A stretch of 64,000 bases of DNA from Poriferisodalis sp022821985 (GTDB taxonomy: Bacteria > Actinomycetota > Acidimicrobiia > Acidimicrobiales > Poriferisodalaceae), in the NCBI RefSeq assembly GCF_965219595.1, contig NZ_OZ244781.1, forward strand, positions 3,596,001-3,660,000. Direction: 5' to 3'. Position numbers and translations under genes: made by a program. The notes beneath the pieces are model-generated. The model had not been told where the DNA came from, ran no database searches, and saw nothing but the letters and a program-made list of their open reading frames with translations. Of this stretch, positions 42,362 through 51,500 are shown piece by piece. Numbering within the stretch: the stretch's first letter is position 1; every line of letters begins with the position of its first letter.

Positions 42362-42424
42362 GTGATTCGCACCTCGACTCACACCCAACTGCTTTCCGCT
42401 ACCGGACTGCTCCTTCTTACCTAG
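42362..42424 (+). CDS. leuA leader peptide (20 residues)
   Basis: A short reading frame from GTG 42362 to TAG 42422-42424 encodes 20 residues, six of them Leu: a QLLS pair and the terminal GLLLLT run (codons CTG CTC CTT CTT). It lies directly before an attenuator-like hairpin set and leuA. Ribosome stalling on the Leu codons during leucine shortage would control terminator formation, as in known actinobacterial leuA leaders. It is too short for a general ORF search. Confidence 0.82.
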   Translation: MIRTSTHTQLLSATGLLLLT

Positions 42425-42482
42425 GCGAGGACCGCACAGGTCCTCGCCCAACCTCCTGCGCCTCCGGGCCAGGGGGTTTTTT
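42424..42482 (+). terminator. leuA transcription attenuator
   Basis: Hairpin 1 is a perfect 10-bp stem, GGCGAGGACC (42424-42433) with GGTCCTCGCC (42439-42448). The terminator stem CCTCCTG (42452-42458) pairs with CAGGGGG (42470-42476), with extra GCC/GGC pairs inside, and is followed by T6 (42477-42482). AGGCGAGGA (42423-42431) can alternatively pair with TCCTGCGCCT (42454-42463, one bulge), which would disrupt the terminator. This is consistent with leucine-dependent attenuation. Confidence 0.8.
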
Positions 42483-42570
42483 CGTGGCCCGAACACGACC
42501 GATCCACCCGAAACCGACCGATCCGATTTCCCAGAACCCCAATCGACCGCCCCAACCGCAGGAGATTCCC

Positions 42571-44298
42571 ATGGCAGACGTGAAGCGCATCAGCGCCCAG
42601 CAGCCGAGCTCGATGCCGTACAGCCTCTATGGCACCTACGCCTATCCCGCGCATCTGCCGGACCGCACCTGGCCCGACAAGATCATCTCGGAGGCGCCGC
42701 TGTGGTGCTCGGTGGACCTGCGCGACGGCAACCAGGCCCTCATCGACCCGATGGACGTGCCGCGCAAGCGCCAGATGTTCGAGGTGCTCGTCGAGATGGG
42801 GTTCAAGGAGATCGAAGTGGGGTTCCCGTCGGCCTCAGCGCCCGACTTCGAGTTCTGCCGCATGCTCGTGGAGGAGGACCTGGTACCCGACGACGTCTGG
42901 ATCCAGGTGCTCACGCAGAGCCGGCCCGAGCTGATCGAGCGGACCTACGAGTCGATCGCCGGGGCCAAGAACGCGATCGTGCACCTGTATAACCCGACGT
43001 CGGAGCTGCAGCGCCGGGTGGTGTACCGGCTGGACAGAGAGGGCATCCGCGACATCGCCATCTCCGGCACCCGGCTCTGCAAGGAGCTGGCCGAACGCCA
43101 TGACGGCGGGGCGATCCGCTTCGAGTACTCGCCCGAGTCGTTCACGGGCACCGAGATCGACTTCGCGCTGGAGGTGTGCAATTCCGTCAGCGCGGAATGG
43201 GGCGCCACCGCCGCGGATCCGATCATCCTGAACCTGCCCGCCACCGTGGAGATGGCGACCCCGAATACCTACGGCGACCTCATCGAGTACTTCCATCGAA
43301 ACGTGGACAATCGCGACGCCGTCGTGCTGTCGCTGCATCCTCACAACGACCGCGGCTGCGGCGTGGCGGCGGCAGAGTTCGGCGTGATGGCCGGAGCTGA
43401 CCGGGTGGAAGGCACCCTGTTCGGCAACGGCGAGCGCACCGGCAACGTCGACATCATCACGCTGGCGATGAACCTGTTCAGCCAGGGAGTCGACCCAGAG
43501 CTGGACATCAGCCACATCGATCACCTGCGCCGCATTGCCGAGTACTGCAACCAGCTGCCGGTGCATCCGCGCCATCCCTACGGCGGCGACCTGGTGTACA
43601 CGGCGTTCAGCGGCAGCCACCAGGACGCCATCAAGAAGGGCTTCGAAGCGCTGGCCGACGACTACGACTTCTGGGAGGTGCCCTACCTGCCGATCGATCC
43701 GGCGCATGTGGGCCGCACGTACCAAGACGTCATTCGCGTGAACAGCCAGTCGGGCAAGGGCGGCGTGGCCTACGTGATGAAGAACAGCTTCGGCCTCGAC
43801 CTGCCGCGCCGGCTGCAGATCGAGTTCAGCAGTGTGATCCAGGCGATCACCGACGAGGGCGGCGAGATCCTGCCGGAGGCCATCAAGAAGACCTTCGACG
43901 AGACCTACCTGCATGCCGAGTCGCCGTACGCCTACCTGGGCCATCGCAGCTACTTCGACTCGGAGTCGTCCGACGAGTCGGAAGTGGAGGCCACCATCAA
44001 GGGCCCCGACGGCGAGGTGCGCGCGAAGGGGCGCGGCAACGGCCCGCTGTCCGCGTTCAAGACCGCATTGGCCGACGCGCTCGGCGTCGAGGTCAGCCTC
44101 GTCGACTACCACGAGCACGCTGTGGGCGCAGGCGCGGATGCCACCGCCGCGGCCTACGTCGAGATCGAGACACCCTCTCGGGACGTGTACTGGGGCGTCG
44201 GGCTGCACCCGAACATCGTCACGGCCAGCTTCCGAGCGCTGCTGTCGGCCATCAACCGCTCGCATCCTGGGCCCGACTCGGAGGTCCTCGCCCGCTGA
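42571..44298 (+). CDS. leuA: 2-isopropylmalate synthase
   Basis: This enzyme condenses acetyl-CoA with 2-oxoisovalerate, the first committed step of leucine synthesis. The 575-residue protein is of the actinobacterial long LeuA type. The DRE-TIM barrel has VDLRDGNQALIDPM, EVGFPSASAPDFEF, the HxH motif LSLHPHNDRGCG and LFGNGERTGNVD. A C-terminal regulatory domain (about 430-575), with VDYHEHAVGAGADATAAAYV, would bind leucine for feedback inhibition. The start is ATG 42571 with a CAGGAG ribosome-binding site; a GTG at 42484 is in frame but lies just after the attenuator T-run. Controlled by the leader/attenuator upstream. Confidence 0.96.
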   Translation: MADVKRISAQQPSSMPYSLYGTYAYPAHLPDRTWPDKIISEAPLWCSVDLRDGNQALIDPMDVPRKRQMFEVLVEMGFKEIEVGFPSASAPDFEFCRMLVEEDLVPDDVWIQVLTQSRPELIERTYESIAGAKNAIVHLYNPTSELQRRVVYRLDREGIRDIAISGTRLCKELAERHDGGAIRFEYSPESFTGTEIDFALEVCNSVSAEWGATAADPIILNLPATVEMATPNTYGDLIEYFHRNVDNRDAVVLSLHPHNDRGCGVAAAEFGVMAGADRVEGTLFGNGERTGNVDIITLAMNLFSQGVDPELDISHIDHLRRIAEYCNQLPVHPRHPYGGDLVYTAFSGSHQDAIKKGFEALADDYDFWEVPYLPIDPAHVGRTYQDVIRVNSQSGKGGVAYVMKNSFGLDLPRRLQIEFSSVIQAITDEGGEILPEAIKKTFDETYLHAESPYAYLGHRSYFDSESSDESEVEATIKGPDGEVRAKGRGNGPLSAFKTALADALGVEVSLVDYHEHAVGAGADATAAAYVEIETPSRDVYWGVGLHPNIVTASFRALLSAINRSHPGPDSEVLAR

Positions 44299-44306
44299 GT
44301 TCGCCG

Positions 44307-45068
44307 GTGCTGAGCAGCTTCGCCGGCGGCAGCCTCTTCGGCAGCCGTGTCGGTGATCCGCCAGCCGACGTGCTGGCGCTGCATGGCTGGGGCCGCAGCC
44401 ACACCGACTTCGACACCGCCCTGACCGGTCTTGTCGAGTCGCGAGGAACTACCGGCGCCATCGCGGTTGACCTGCCCGGTTTCGGCGCCAGCCCAGCGCC
44501 GGAAGCGCCGTGCGGCGCCGCCGGCTATGCAGAGATGGTCCGTCCGGTCCTCGACGAATGCGGCCCGCGCGTCGTGCTGGTGGGCCACAGCTTCGGGGGG
44601 CGGGTTGCGGTCGAACTGGCAGCGCGATTCCCGGATGCTGTCGCGGCGCTGGTGCTGTGCGGGGTGCCGCTGCTTCGACGAGCCGACCGCCCCGCTGCGC
44701 GGCCAGCCCTGCGATACCGCCTGGCTCGCACGCTGCACCGGCGCGGCTTGCTCGGCGACGACGCCATGGAACGCATGCGGCAGCGCTTCGGCAGCGCCGA
44801 CTACCGCAGCGCTACCGGAGTCATGCGAGATGTGCTGGTGACGGTCGTCAACGAGACCTATGAAGCTCAGCTCGGCGAGATCTCCCAGCCGGTGGAGCTG
44901 GTGTGGGGCCGCGAAGACGATTCGGCACCGATGGAGGTAGCACAGCGGGCCGGCGGCATCCTTGCCGACGCCCGGCTGACGGTCCTCGACGGCGTGGGCC
45001 ACTTCGTGCCGACCGAGGCTGCACCGTCGCTCGCCGATGCCATTTCACAACGCCTCGACGTGCTGTGA
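44307..45068 (+). CDS. Alpha/beta hydrolase (Ser nucleophile)
   Basis: This is a 253-residue alpha/beta-fold hydrolase. The nucleophile elbow is VLVGHSFGGRVAVEL, the oxyanion motif VLALHGWGRSHTDF, the acid is in LVWGREDDSAP and the His in GVGHFVPTEA. The Ser nucleophile and small size suggest an esterase or C-C hydrolase. The GTG start lies 8 bases after leuA, so it is probably co-transcribed with it and with the downstream Mur ligase (50-bp gap). A role in cell-wall metabolism or a generic esterase function cannot be separated. Confidence 0.8.
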   Translation: MLSSFAGGSLFGSRVGDPPADVLALHGWGRSHTDFDTALTGLVESRGTTGAIAVDLPGFGASPAPEAPCGAAGYAEMVRPVLDECGPRVVLVGHSFGGRVAVELAARFPDAVAALVLCGVPLLRRADRPAARPALRYRLARTLHRRGLLGDDAMERMRQRFGSADYRSATGVMRDVLVTVVNETYEAQLGEISQPVELVWGREDDSAPMEVAQRAGGILADARLTVLDGVGHFVPTEAAPSLADAISQRLDVL

Positions 45069-45118
45069 CAACCTCTGAGGCGCGTGCCTAGCGAACGACT
45101 GCCTGCGGGCGGGATCAG

Positions 45119-46750
45119 ATGAACCAGATCGTGCTGTGGACGTCGGTCGTCGCCGGCATGATCTCGGCCGCTCGCTGGCTGCGAATCGCCCAGCGTGAGC
45201 ACTATGGGGTTGGCCGAACGTCGCGATTCGCCCGGCGCTGGTGGCTGCTCGACAGGAACAATCGCGTGCTGGCATTCGCGGCCGCCGCCGGAGTGGTGCT
45301 GAGCGGCACGTTCTGGTGGGCGCCGGCGATCACTGCGGCCGCCGTCGCGGTCGGTCCGCAGGGCCTCGACATTCGGGGGCGGTCCAGCCCGCTGGCGTGG
45401 ACCCGCCGGCTCGCCACCGTGGCCATCACCTTGGCGCTGCTGTGGTTGATCCTGGTTGGCGTGGGCCTCCTGGTGGGACTGGCCGAGCCCGTGGTGGCGG
45501 TGCTGCTCTTCGGCATGCCGCTGTGGGTGGACGTCTCGCTGGCGATCTTGACACCGCTCGAAGCCGTGCTGTCTCGCCGCTGGGTGCACCGCGCGCAACA
45601 ACGCCTGGACGAGGTCGATCCGGTGCGGGTCGCGGTGACCGGTTCGTATGGCAAGACCACCATCAAGGGCTACCTGCGCCAGCTCGTGGAGGGATCCCGC
45701 GCGGTGGTGGCAACGCCCGCCAGCTTCAACAACACCGCAGGGATATGTCGCAGCGTCAACGAGCACTTGGTGCCCGGCACCGAGGTGTTCGTCGCGGAGA
45801 TGGGCACCTTCGCCGCCGGCGAGATCGCCGCCATGACCCGCTGGGTGCGCCCGTCGGTGTCGATACTGGCCTCGATAGGCCCGGTTCACCTCGAGCGCTT
45901 CGGCAGCCTCGACCGCATCGTGGCCGCCAAGGCGGAGATCTTCGCAACGAGTCGCACGGCAATTCTCAACGTCGATGCCTACGGATTGAGCGCAGAAGCC
46001 GACCGGTTGGCCGCCTCGGGTCTGCGGGTTATCCGGTGTTCGACTCAGGACCCGAGCGCGGATGTGACCGTGCTGCCCGTCACTGCACCTGCCGACGCGC
46101 CGGCCAGCGCGTTCGTGAACGAGGCCACCGTCACGCGTCGCATCACTGTGTTCGGCAGGGAGATCGCCATCGGACCGCTCGGCGGCGCAGCGCCGGCGAA
46201 CGTCGCTTGCGCTGTGGCTGCGGCATCGGTCCTGGGAGTCTCCGACGCAGACATCGCGAGCCGCTTGGGCGACCTGCCGACGCCTGACCACCGCCGCACC
46301 GCCGGGCGCAGCCCCGGGGGGGTCATGGTCATCGACGACACCTACAACTCCAATCCGGCCGGGGCGCGCGCTGCGCTGTCCATGCTGGCGAACACCGACG
46401 CCGGACGGCGCGTGGTGGTCACGCCGGGCATGGTCGAACTCGGCCGCAGCCAGGCGCACGAGAACCGCCAGCTCGGCGAGCATGCCGCCGAGATTGCCGA
46501 CGACGTGCTCATCGTGGGCCGGACCAACCGGGTTGCGCTGCTGGGCGGCGCTGCCGGGTGGGACAGGGCCACCGCGCGCCGAGCGACGCGCGGACGCAGC
46601 GCACGCACCCTCGTCCACGACCGCACCGGCGACCGCGCCACGGTTCGCTGCATGGCAAGCCGCGAGGATGCGGTGAAGTGGGTGCGCGCGCATCTCGGCG
46701 CCGGCGACGCAGTCCTCTACGAGAACGACCTCCCCGACCACTACCCCTGA
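45119..46750 (+). CDS. Membrane-anchored MurF-like Mur ligase
   Basis: This Mur-ligase-family protein (543 residues) has the ATP-binding P-loop VRVAVTGSYGKTTIKGYLR near 175, the GTFAAGEIAAMTRWVRPSV region and the MurF-type MVIDDTYNSNPAGARAAL near 405. A hydrophobic N-terminal domain of about 150 residues with several membrane helices (around 52-80 and 100-150) replaces the usual cytosolic N-domain. It should join D-Ala-D-Ala, or a similar dipeptide, to a UDP-muramyl or lipid-linked acceptor at the membrane. The adjacent ddl gene (29-bp gap) supplies the dipeptide. It is outside any mra/dcw cluster. Confidence 0.78.
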   Translation: MNQIVLWTSVVAGMISAARWLRIAQREHYGVGRTSRFARRWWLLDRNNRVLAFAAAAGVVLSGTFWWAPAITAAAVAVGPQGLDIRGRSSPLAWTRRLATVAITLALLWLILVGVGLLVGLAEPVVAVLLFGMPLWVDVSLAILTPLEAVLSRRWVHRAQQRLDEVDPVRVAVTGSYGKTTIKGYLRQLVEGSRAVVATPASFNNTAGICRSVNEHLVPGTEVFVAEMGTFAAGEIAAMTRWVRPSVSILASIGPVHLERFGSLDRIVAAKAEIFATSRTAILNVDAYGLSAEADRLAASGLRVIRCSTQDPSADVTVLPVTAPADAPASAFVNEATVTRRITVFGREIAIGPLGGAAPANVACAVAAASVLGVSDADIASRLGDLPTPDHRRTAGRSPGGVMVIDDTYNSNPAGARAALSMLANTDAGRRVVVTPGMVELGRSQAHENRQLGEHAAEIADDVLIVGRTNRVALLGGAAGWDRATARRATRGRSARTLVHDRTGDRATVRCMASREDAVKWVRAHLGAGDAVLYENDLPDHYP

Positions 46751-46779
46751 CCGCCTCCCGTCCATGAGAACATGGCCCC

Positions 46780-47904
46780 ATGACCCGTCCCGGCGTGTGT
46801 TTCGGCGGACCGTCGCCTGAGCACGACATCTCGATCCTCACGGGCTTGCAGGCGGTGCATGCGCTTGCCGATGCCGGGCGCAACCCGGTGGCGCTGTACT
46901 GGTCGCCCGTCGGCACATGGCACGAGGTGCCGCCCGACATCGAGGCGTCGGCCTTCGCCGAGGGCCTGCCGCGCTCGGCAACCGAGATCGAGCCCGCAGC
47001 ACGCCCAGGCGGCGGATTTGTCCGTGCGGACCGGCGTCGCCGGCCAGTGCCGGTCGACGTCGTCGTCAATTGCTGTCACGGCGGCCCGGGCGAGGACGGC
47101 GGCTTGCCGGCCCTGTTGGACCTGGCCGGCTTGGCATACACCGGTCCAGGGCAGCGCAGCGCCGCTGTCTGCATGGACAAGCTGGCGTTCAGCGGTGCCG
47201 CCGAAGCGGCCGGGCTGCCCACGCTGCCGCTCTGGCTGCTCACCGAAGAGTCACCGAGCGATGATGCAGCGGCAGATCTGGCCGGCGTTCCGCTGATCGT
47301 CAAGCCGCGTTTCGGCGGGTCGTCCATCGGCATCGAGATTGTGGACGACCTCGCGACGGCGAGGGCGCTGGCGCGTTCGTCGCCGCTGCTGCGCGACGGC
47401 GCTGTCGTACAGCGCTACCTCAGCGACATCACCGACCTGAACATCTCGGTGCGCACCTGGCCGGAGCTGCGGCTGAGCGCCGTGGAACGGCCGCTGCGCA
47501 GCGACAGCACGATCTACACCTACGCCGAGAAGTACCTGACAGGCGGGGGCGGCATGGCCACGGCGCCGCGCGAGCTGCCTGCCGTGCTGCCGACAGCCAT
47601 CGAGTCATCCCTTCGCGCGGCGGCGGCCCAGGTGAGCCGCCTCGTCATGGCCCGGTCGGTCATGCGCATCGATTTCCTCTGGGATGGCGGCGACGACCCG
47701 AGCGGGTTGTGGGTGAACGAGATCAACCCGATTCCCGGCTCGCTGAGCTGGTACTTCTGGTCGCACGAGGGCGACAGCCTCATCGAGCTGCTCGACGACC
47801 TCATCGCCGAGGCGCTTCACGGGCCCACACGCCGCTTCGTCACCCAAGGCGCCGACGGCACAGCCCTGCGCTCCGTGGGGTCCATCGCCGCGAAGCTGGC
47901 GTAA
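46780..47904 (+). CDS. ddl: D-alanine--D-alanine ligase family protein
   Basis: This ATP-grasp ligase (374 residues) forms D-Ala-D-Ala or a variant depsipeptide or dipeptide. The N-terminal motif VCFGGPSPEHDISILTG is of the Ddl type. VVVNCCHGGPGEDGGLPALLDLAGLAYTGPG matches in two halves, and VPLIVKPRFGGSSIGIEIV is the ATP-grasp lysine loop. The metal-binding VNEINPIPGSLSWYFW is altered from the common NTMPGFT, so the second substrate might differ from D-Ala. It follows the MurF-like gene, with which it likely forms a functional pair. Confidence 0.85.
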   Translation: MTRPGVCFGGPSPEHDISILTGLQAVHALADAGRNPVALYWSPVGTWHEVPPDIEASAFAEGLPRSATEIEPAARPGGGFVRADRRRRPVPVDVVVNCCHGGPGEDGGLPALLDLAGLAYTGPGQRSAAVCMDKLAFSGAAEAAGLPTLPLWLLTEESPSDDAAADLAGVPLIVKPRFGGSSIGIEIVDDLATARALARSSPLLRDGAVVQRYLSDITDLNISVRTWPELRLSAVERPLRSDSTIYTYAEKYLTGGGGMATAPRELPAVLPTAIESSLRAAAAQVSRLVMARSVMRIDFLWDGGDDPSGLWVNEINPIPGSLSWYFWSHEGDSLIELLDDLIAEALHGPTRRFVTQGADGTALRSVGSIAAKLA

Positions 47905-48023
47905 CGGCAGAGACCACATCTGTCGGAGCGCGACGCGGACCGTCTGCGGGCTGCCCTCCCCCCAGATGGTGAGCAGGGTGCTGGAGAGTGCCCAAACCGC
48001 CGCGGCCGGCTCGCTGCGTCCTG

Positions 48024-48338
48024 TTAGGCGGCGGTGCCGTTCTGGCGGCCGATCTGCGACAGGATGCCGTCGTGGCGGGCAACCGTCTGCTGCAGCGCGG
48101 CAATGTCGCTGCGCATGCCTTGCATCTCACTTCGCACGGCTGCGAACTCGGTCTGCATCTCGGCTCGCACGGCTGCGAACTCGGTCTGCATCTCGGCTCG
48201 CAGGGAGCGGATCTCGGCGCGCATCTCGGTGCGCAGGTCGGCGATGTCGGCTCGGATGCCGCGCATGAAGAAGAACAGCATGGCCAAGAACCCGGCCCCG
48301 AGCACACTCACGATCGCTGCAATCACCGCAGAATCCAT
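48024..48338 (-). CDS. Small membrane-anchored coiled-coil protein
   Basis: Not a recognised family. The 104-residue protein (ATG 48338 with GGAGTGG upstream; GTG 48347 possible) has one N-terminal membrane helix (AVIAAIVSVLGAGFLAMLFFF) followed by a charged amphipathic region of about 70 residues. That region is built from 11-residue units such as AEMQTEFAAVR, repeated exactly, with weaker flanking copies. An 11-residue period indicates a hendecad coiled coil. The C-terminus DGILSQIGRQNGTAA is free of repeats. It probably oligomerises at the membrane. It lies downstream of the giant surface-protein gene in the same direction, with its own candidate promoter. Confidence 0.7.
   Translation of the reverse strand: MDSAVIAAIVSVLGAGFLAMLFFFMRGIRADIADLRTEMRAEIRSLRAEMQTEFAAVRAEMQTEFAAVRSEMQGMRSDIAALQQTVARHDGILSQIGRQNGTAA
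48135..48200. repeat. Two perfect 33-bp tandem repeats
   Basis: 48135-48167 and 48168-48200 are identical 33-mers (starting gcacggctgcgaactcgg). They encode the 11-residue coiled-coil unit of the small membrane protein. Unit gain or loss would keep the reading frame. Confidence 0.9.
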
Positions 48339-48388
48339 CGTAACCACTCCGCAGTCGGCGCTCCCGCAGCCCCACGGCCGCGAACCCC

Positions 48389-48477
48389 AACCTAGACTTG
48401 CCCGAAACGCAGTTTCAACTTATTTCAGTTGATCTCAAGCGATTTCAGTCATCGCAGGCTGCGACGCGGAAATTTCA
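48389..48477 (-). promoter_or_regulatory. Promoter with 10-bp-phased repeats for the coiled-coil gene
   Basis: On the minus strand a -35 TTGAAA (48413-48418) and -10 TAGGTT (48389-48394) are 18 bp apart. The motif YTGARA (minus strand) recurs at exact 10-bp steps: cores at 48413, 48423, 48433 (one variant base) and 48443, with a further copy at 48473. An 11-bp palindrome cgcaggctgcg (48453-48463) lies between. This looks like a regulator-binding array on one face of the helix. The 206-bp gap also serves as the downstream region of the giant gene. Confidence 0.5.
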
Positions 48478-48553
48478 AGACATCCGTCCGGCATGACGGC
48501 AACTTGTTGAGTTCACGAGAGTCCAAACGCACAGAACAAATTCGCGGCTGCGG

Positions 48554-51500
48554 TCAGCGTTCGAGGCATTGGAGGGCTTCGCGGATGGGCTCCCATCCTG
48601 CCCATTGCTTTCCGTCGCTGAAGTTCTTGACCTCCGCGGCCGTAATCGTCTCGGCAGTCACGTCGGACGGCTTGGCGGGCAGGTTGTCCGCGCCCAACGT
48701 GTTCAGGATGCGCCAGAACAGCGCCGCGCTGCCGCTGTTGGCGGCGATGTGCCACGTGTAGGCGGCGCGGGCTCGGTCGATGGCGTCGTTGACCTCGCAT
48801 GGCGGGTCGGCCAACGCGGGCGCCGTGTCGGGATCGGTGTTGTCGGCGCCGTCATCGGGGTCGGTGTTGTCGGTGCCCGTGTCCGGCTGAGGATCCTGGT
48901 CGTCGACAGGATCGGCGCCGTCAGTGCCCGTGTCGGGCTGAGGGTCCTCTCCGTTGTCGGAGCCGGTGGCGTCGGGGTCGGGGTCGGTGCCGTCGGGATC
49001 GGGGTCGGTGCCTTCGGTGGCGGTGTCGGGCTGATCGCTGTCGGTGGCAGTGTCGGGGGGCGGCTTGTCGGTGATGGTGCCGGTGGCGGTGTGCTGGGTG
49101 GGATGAAGCCTGGCGCGGCCGGTGATGTGGGTGATGCGGATCCGGAAGGTTTCGGGGCTTTCGTCGAGATCGTCCCGGAGGAGGTACACGGTGACGGTCT
49201 GGGCGATCTGGCCGGGGGCGAACTCGACCTGCCAGGCGGAGGCGGCGTAGTCGCTGTCGGCTGTCGCGGACACGGGGCTGCTGTCGACGGTGCGGTAGGA
49301 GACGGTGACGGCGCGGTCCGCGGCCCGGTCCAGGGTGATGCTGAAGTCGATCCGGCGGTCGGTCTCCGCAGCGGCGGCGTCGTGGATGGACACGGTTGCT
49401 CTGGGCTCGTCGTTGTCGGCGACCGCGACAGCCGCGGCAGCGGCGGTGGCGGAGGTGTCGTAGTGGTAGGCGGCCTCGATTGCGGCGGTGACGGTGCCGT
49501 CGGGCTCGTCGTCGTCGTCGTTGCGGGTCTTGAGCCGCATTGTGAATGTGCCCGATACCGGGATGGTGACGGTGCGGGTTCCGGCGTCGATGCCGTAGCC
49601 GTCCGCGGCGGTGATTGCGAGTTCGACTTTCAGCGGCAGCGCCGGCGCGGGGTCCGCGGTGAGGGTGAACACCGCGTCGGCGCCTTCCACGATGTCGCCG
49701 CCGGCGGCGATGCTGACGGTGGGCGCGGTGCCGTTCGGGTCGTTGTCGGTGACCGTCACCGTCGCCGCCTTCGACGAGCCCAGCCGGTACGCGCCGACTG
49801 CGGTCACCCTCGCAGTGACCGTCCCGTCGGGCTCGCGGGCACCGTCGTCGACAGTCGCCAGCTTCAACGTGGCGATGCCAGTGTCGCCGACAGTCACCGT
49901 GCGCCGCCCGGCCTGTCCCGCGGCAAGATGCCCCGCCGCGCCCGACACGTCGACGGCCACATCGAGCGTCTCGCCCTGGGCAGGCGGCGGGCTCACCACC
50001 ACCGCGAACTCCGCCGCGTCGCCCTCGACCGCGCCCGCCGACCGGGCGATCACCGACGCGGACGCCGCAGGCAACCTCGCCGCGTCGTGGTTGGTGATCG
50101 TATAGACGAACGTGTGCCCGCCGCCGCGGAACAGGCTCGTGCCGGCGGGGTCCTTGACAACCACTGTGAACTGCTCGCCGGAGTCCTCGTGGGCGTCGTC
50201 GACGATCTCGATGTAGAAGTGGGCGCGGTCTTGGCCCGCCGCCAGTGCAGTCCCTCCCGCCACGCTGTTGTGCAGCGAGCAGTTCGACTGGTTCGGATCC
50301 ATCGCCAGCGGCCTGTTGGACCGGTCGCGCACCCGATAATCCACCCCCAGCACCGCGGAACGCTTGCCGCGGTCAGCAGCGCCCTCGAAGCACACCTGGA
50401 AACCCCACGCATCAGGGATCGGCACCCACGCGTCAGGATCGAACGCATCAGAATCGCCGGTGTAGGTGCGCGACCGGGTCACCGCGAAATGCGCCCCATG
50501 GCCGCCCTCAGGCAGCACCTCGCCGCGCCGATAATGCAACAGCGACAAGAAATCGGTCCAACTCTCAGGCCACACCGTGTCGTCCACGGTCACCGTCACC
50601 TCGCCGGCCACCGAGTCGTAACCGCCGCCCGACGCAGCATGGGTCAACGTGGCCGACGCGATGTCCGCGGTGTCGTCGTCGTCGAGCACCCGCACCGTCA
50701 CCCGCTGGGGAACGTCCCAGTCCGACGGCAAGAAGAACAGCCCCGGCCTCGGCCTGTAGTCAGAGCCCACGAACAGGCCGGCTGTTGACACCTCCACCCC
50801 CGCAGGCACCTCGATCTCCACCGTCACCACACCCGACGGCTTCGACGCCAAGACCACTCCGTAGGACATCTCTCTGCTGTACGCAGGTTGCACGCCCGAA
50901 TCAGGGTCACGGCGGGCCTCAGCCAACGACAATGACAACGACGCAGTCGACGATGTCGACAACTCCAGCAACAGCGGCGCATCGCCTTCAGAAATCGTCA
51001 CCGTCGCCTGCTTGGGCACCCCCAAGTCGTAATCGGCGCCGTCGGCCAACGTCAGCACCAACGTCTCGGCGCCCTCTACATCGGAGTCCTTGATCAGCGT
51101 CACGTTCACCGTCGCCGACCCCTGGCCTCCCTTGATGGTCACGGTGCCGGTATTCGCCGGGCAGTTCGAGCCCCCGAACGCATAGTCCGAACCGCACCCG
51201 GCAGTGCCCGCCAAAGCGAACGACACCACCAGATCAGCCGCCGGGGCCGGATCCGCTTTCACCGTCACGCTCACCGTGCCGTCGTCCTCGTCCACGTTGT
51301 AGGCCCCCCGCTCGAACGACACCAGCGGCCCCCCCTGCGGCGGAGGCACCACCGTGTCGTTGATGGTCACCGACACCGATCCGTCGGCGGCGTCGGCGAG
51401 ACCGAGACCCGATGGCAGCGTTCCCAGCTCAAGGACGAGGGTCTCGCTGCCTTCGGCCGATGCGTCGTCGATGGCCGACAGCATGACCGAGCCCGAGGTG

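Noticed and set aside
48800..49069. RTX calcium-binding repeats
   Set aside because: The stretch is Asp-rich, but the GGxGxD nonapeptide pattern is absent; it reads as an acidic linker.
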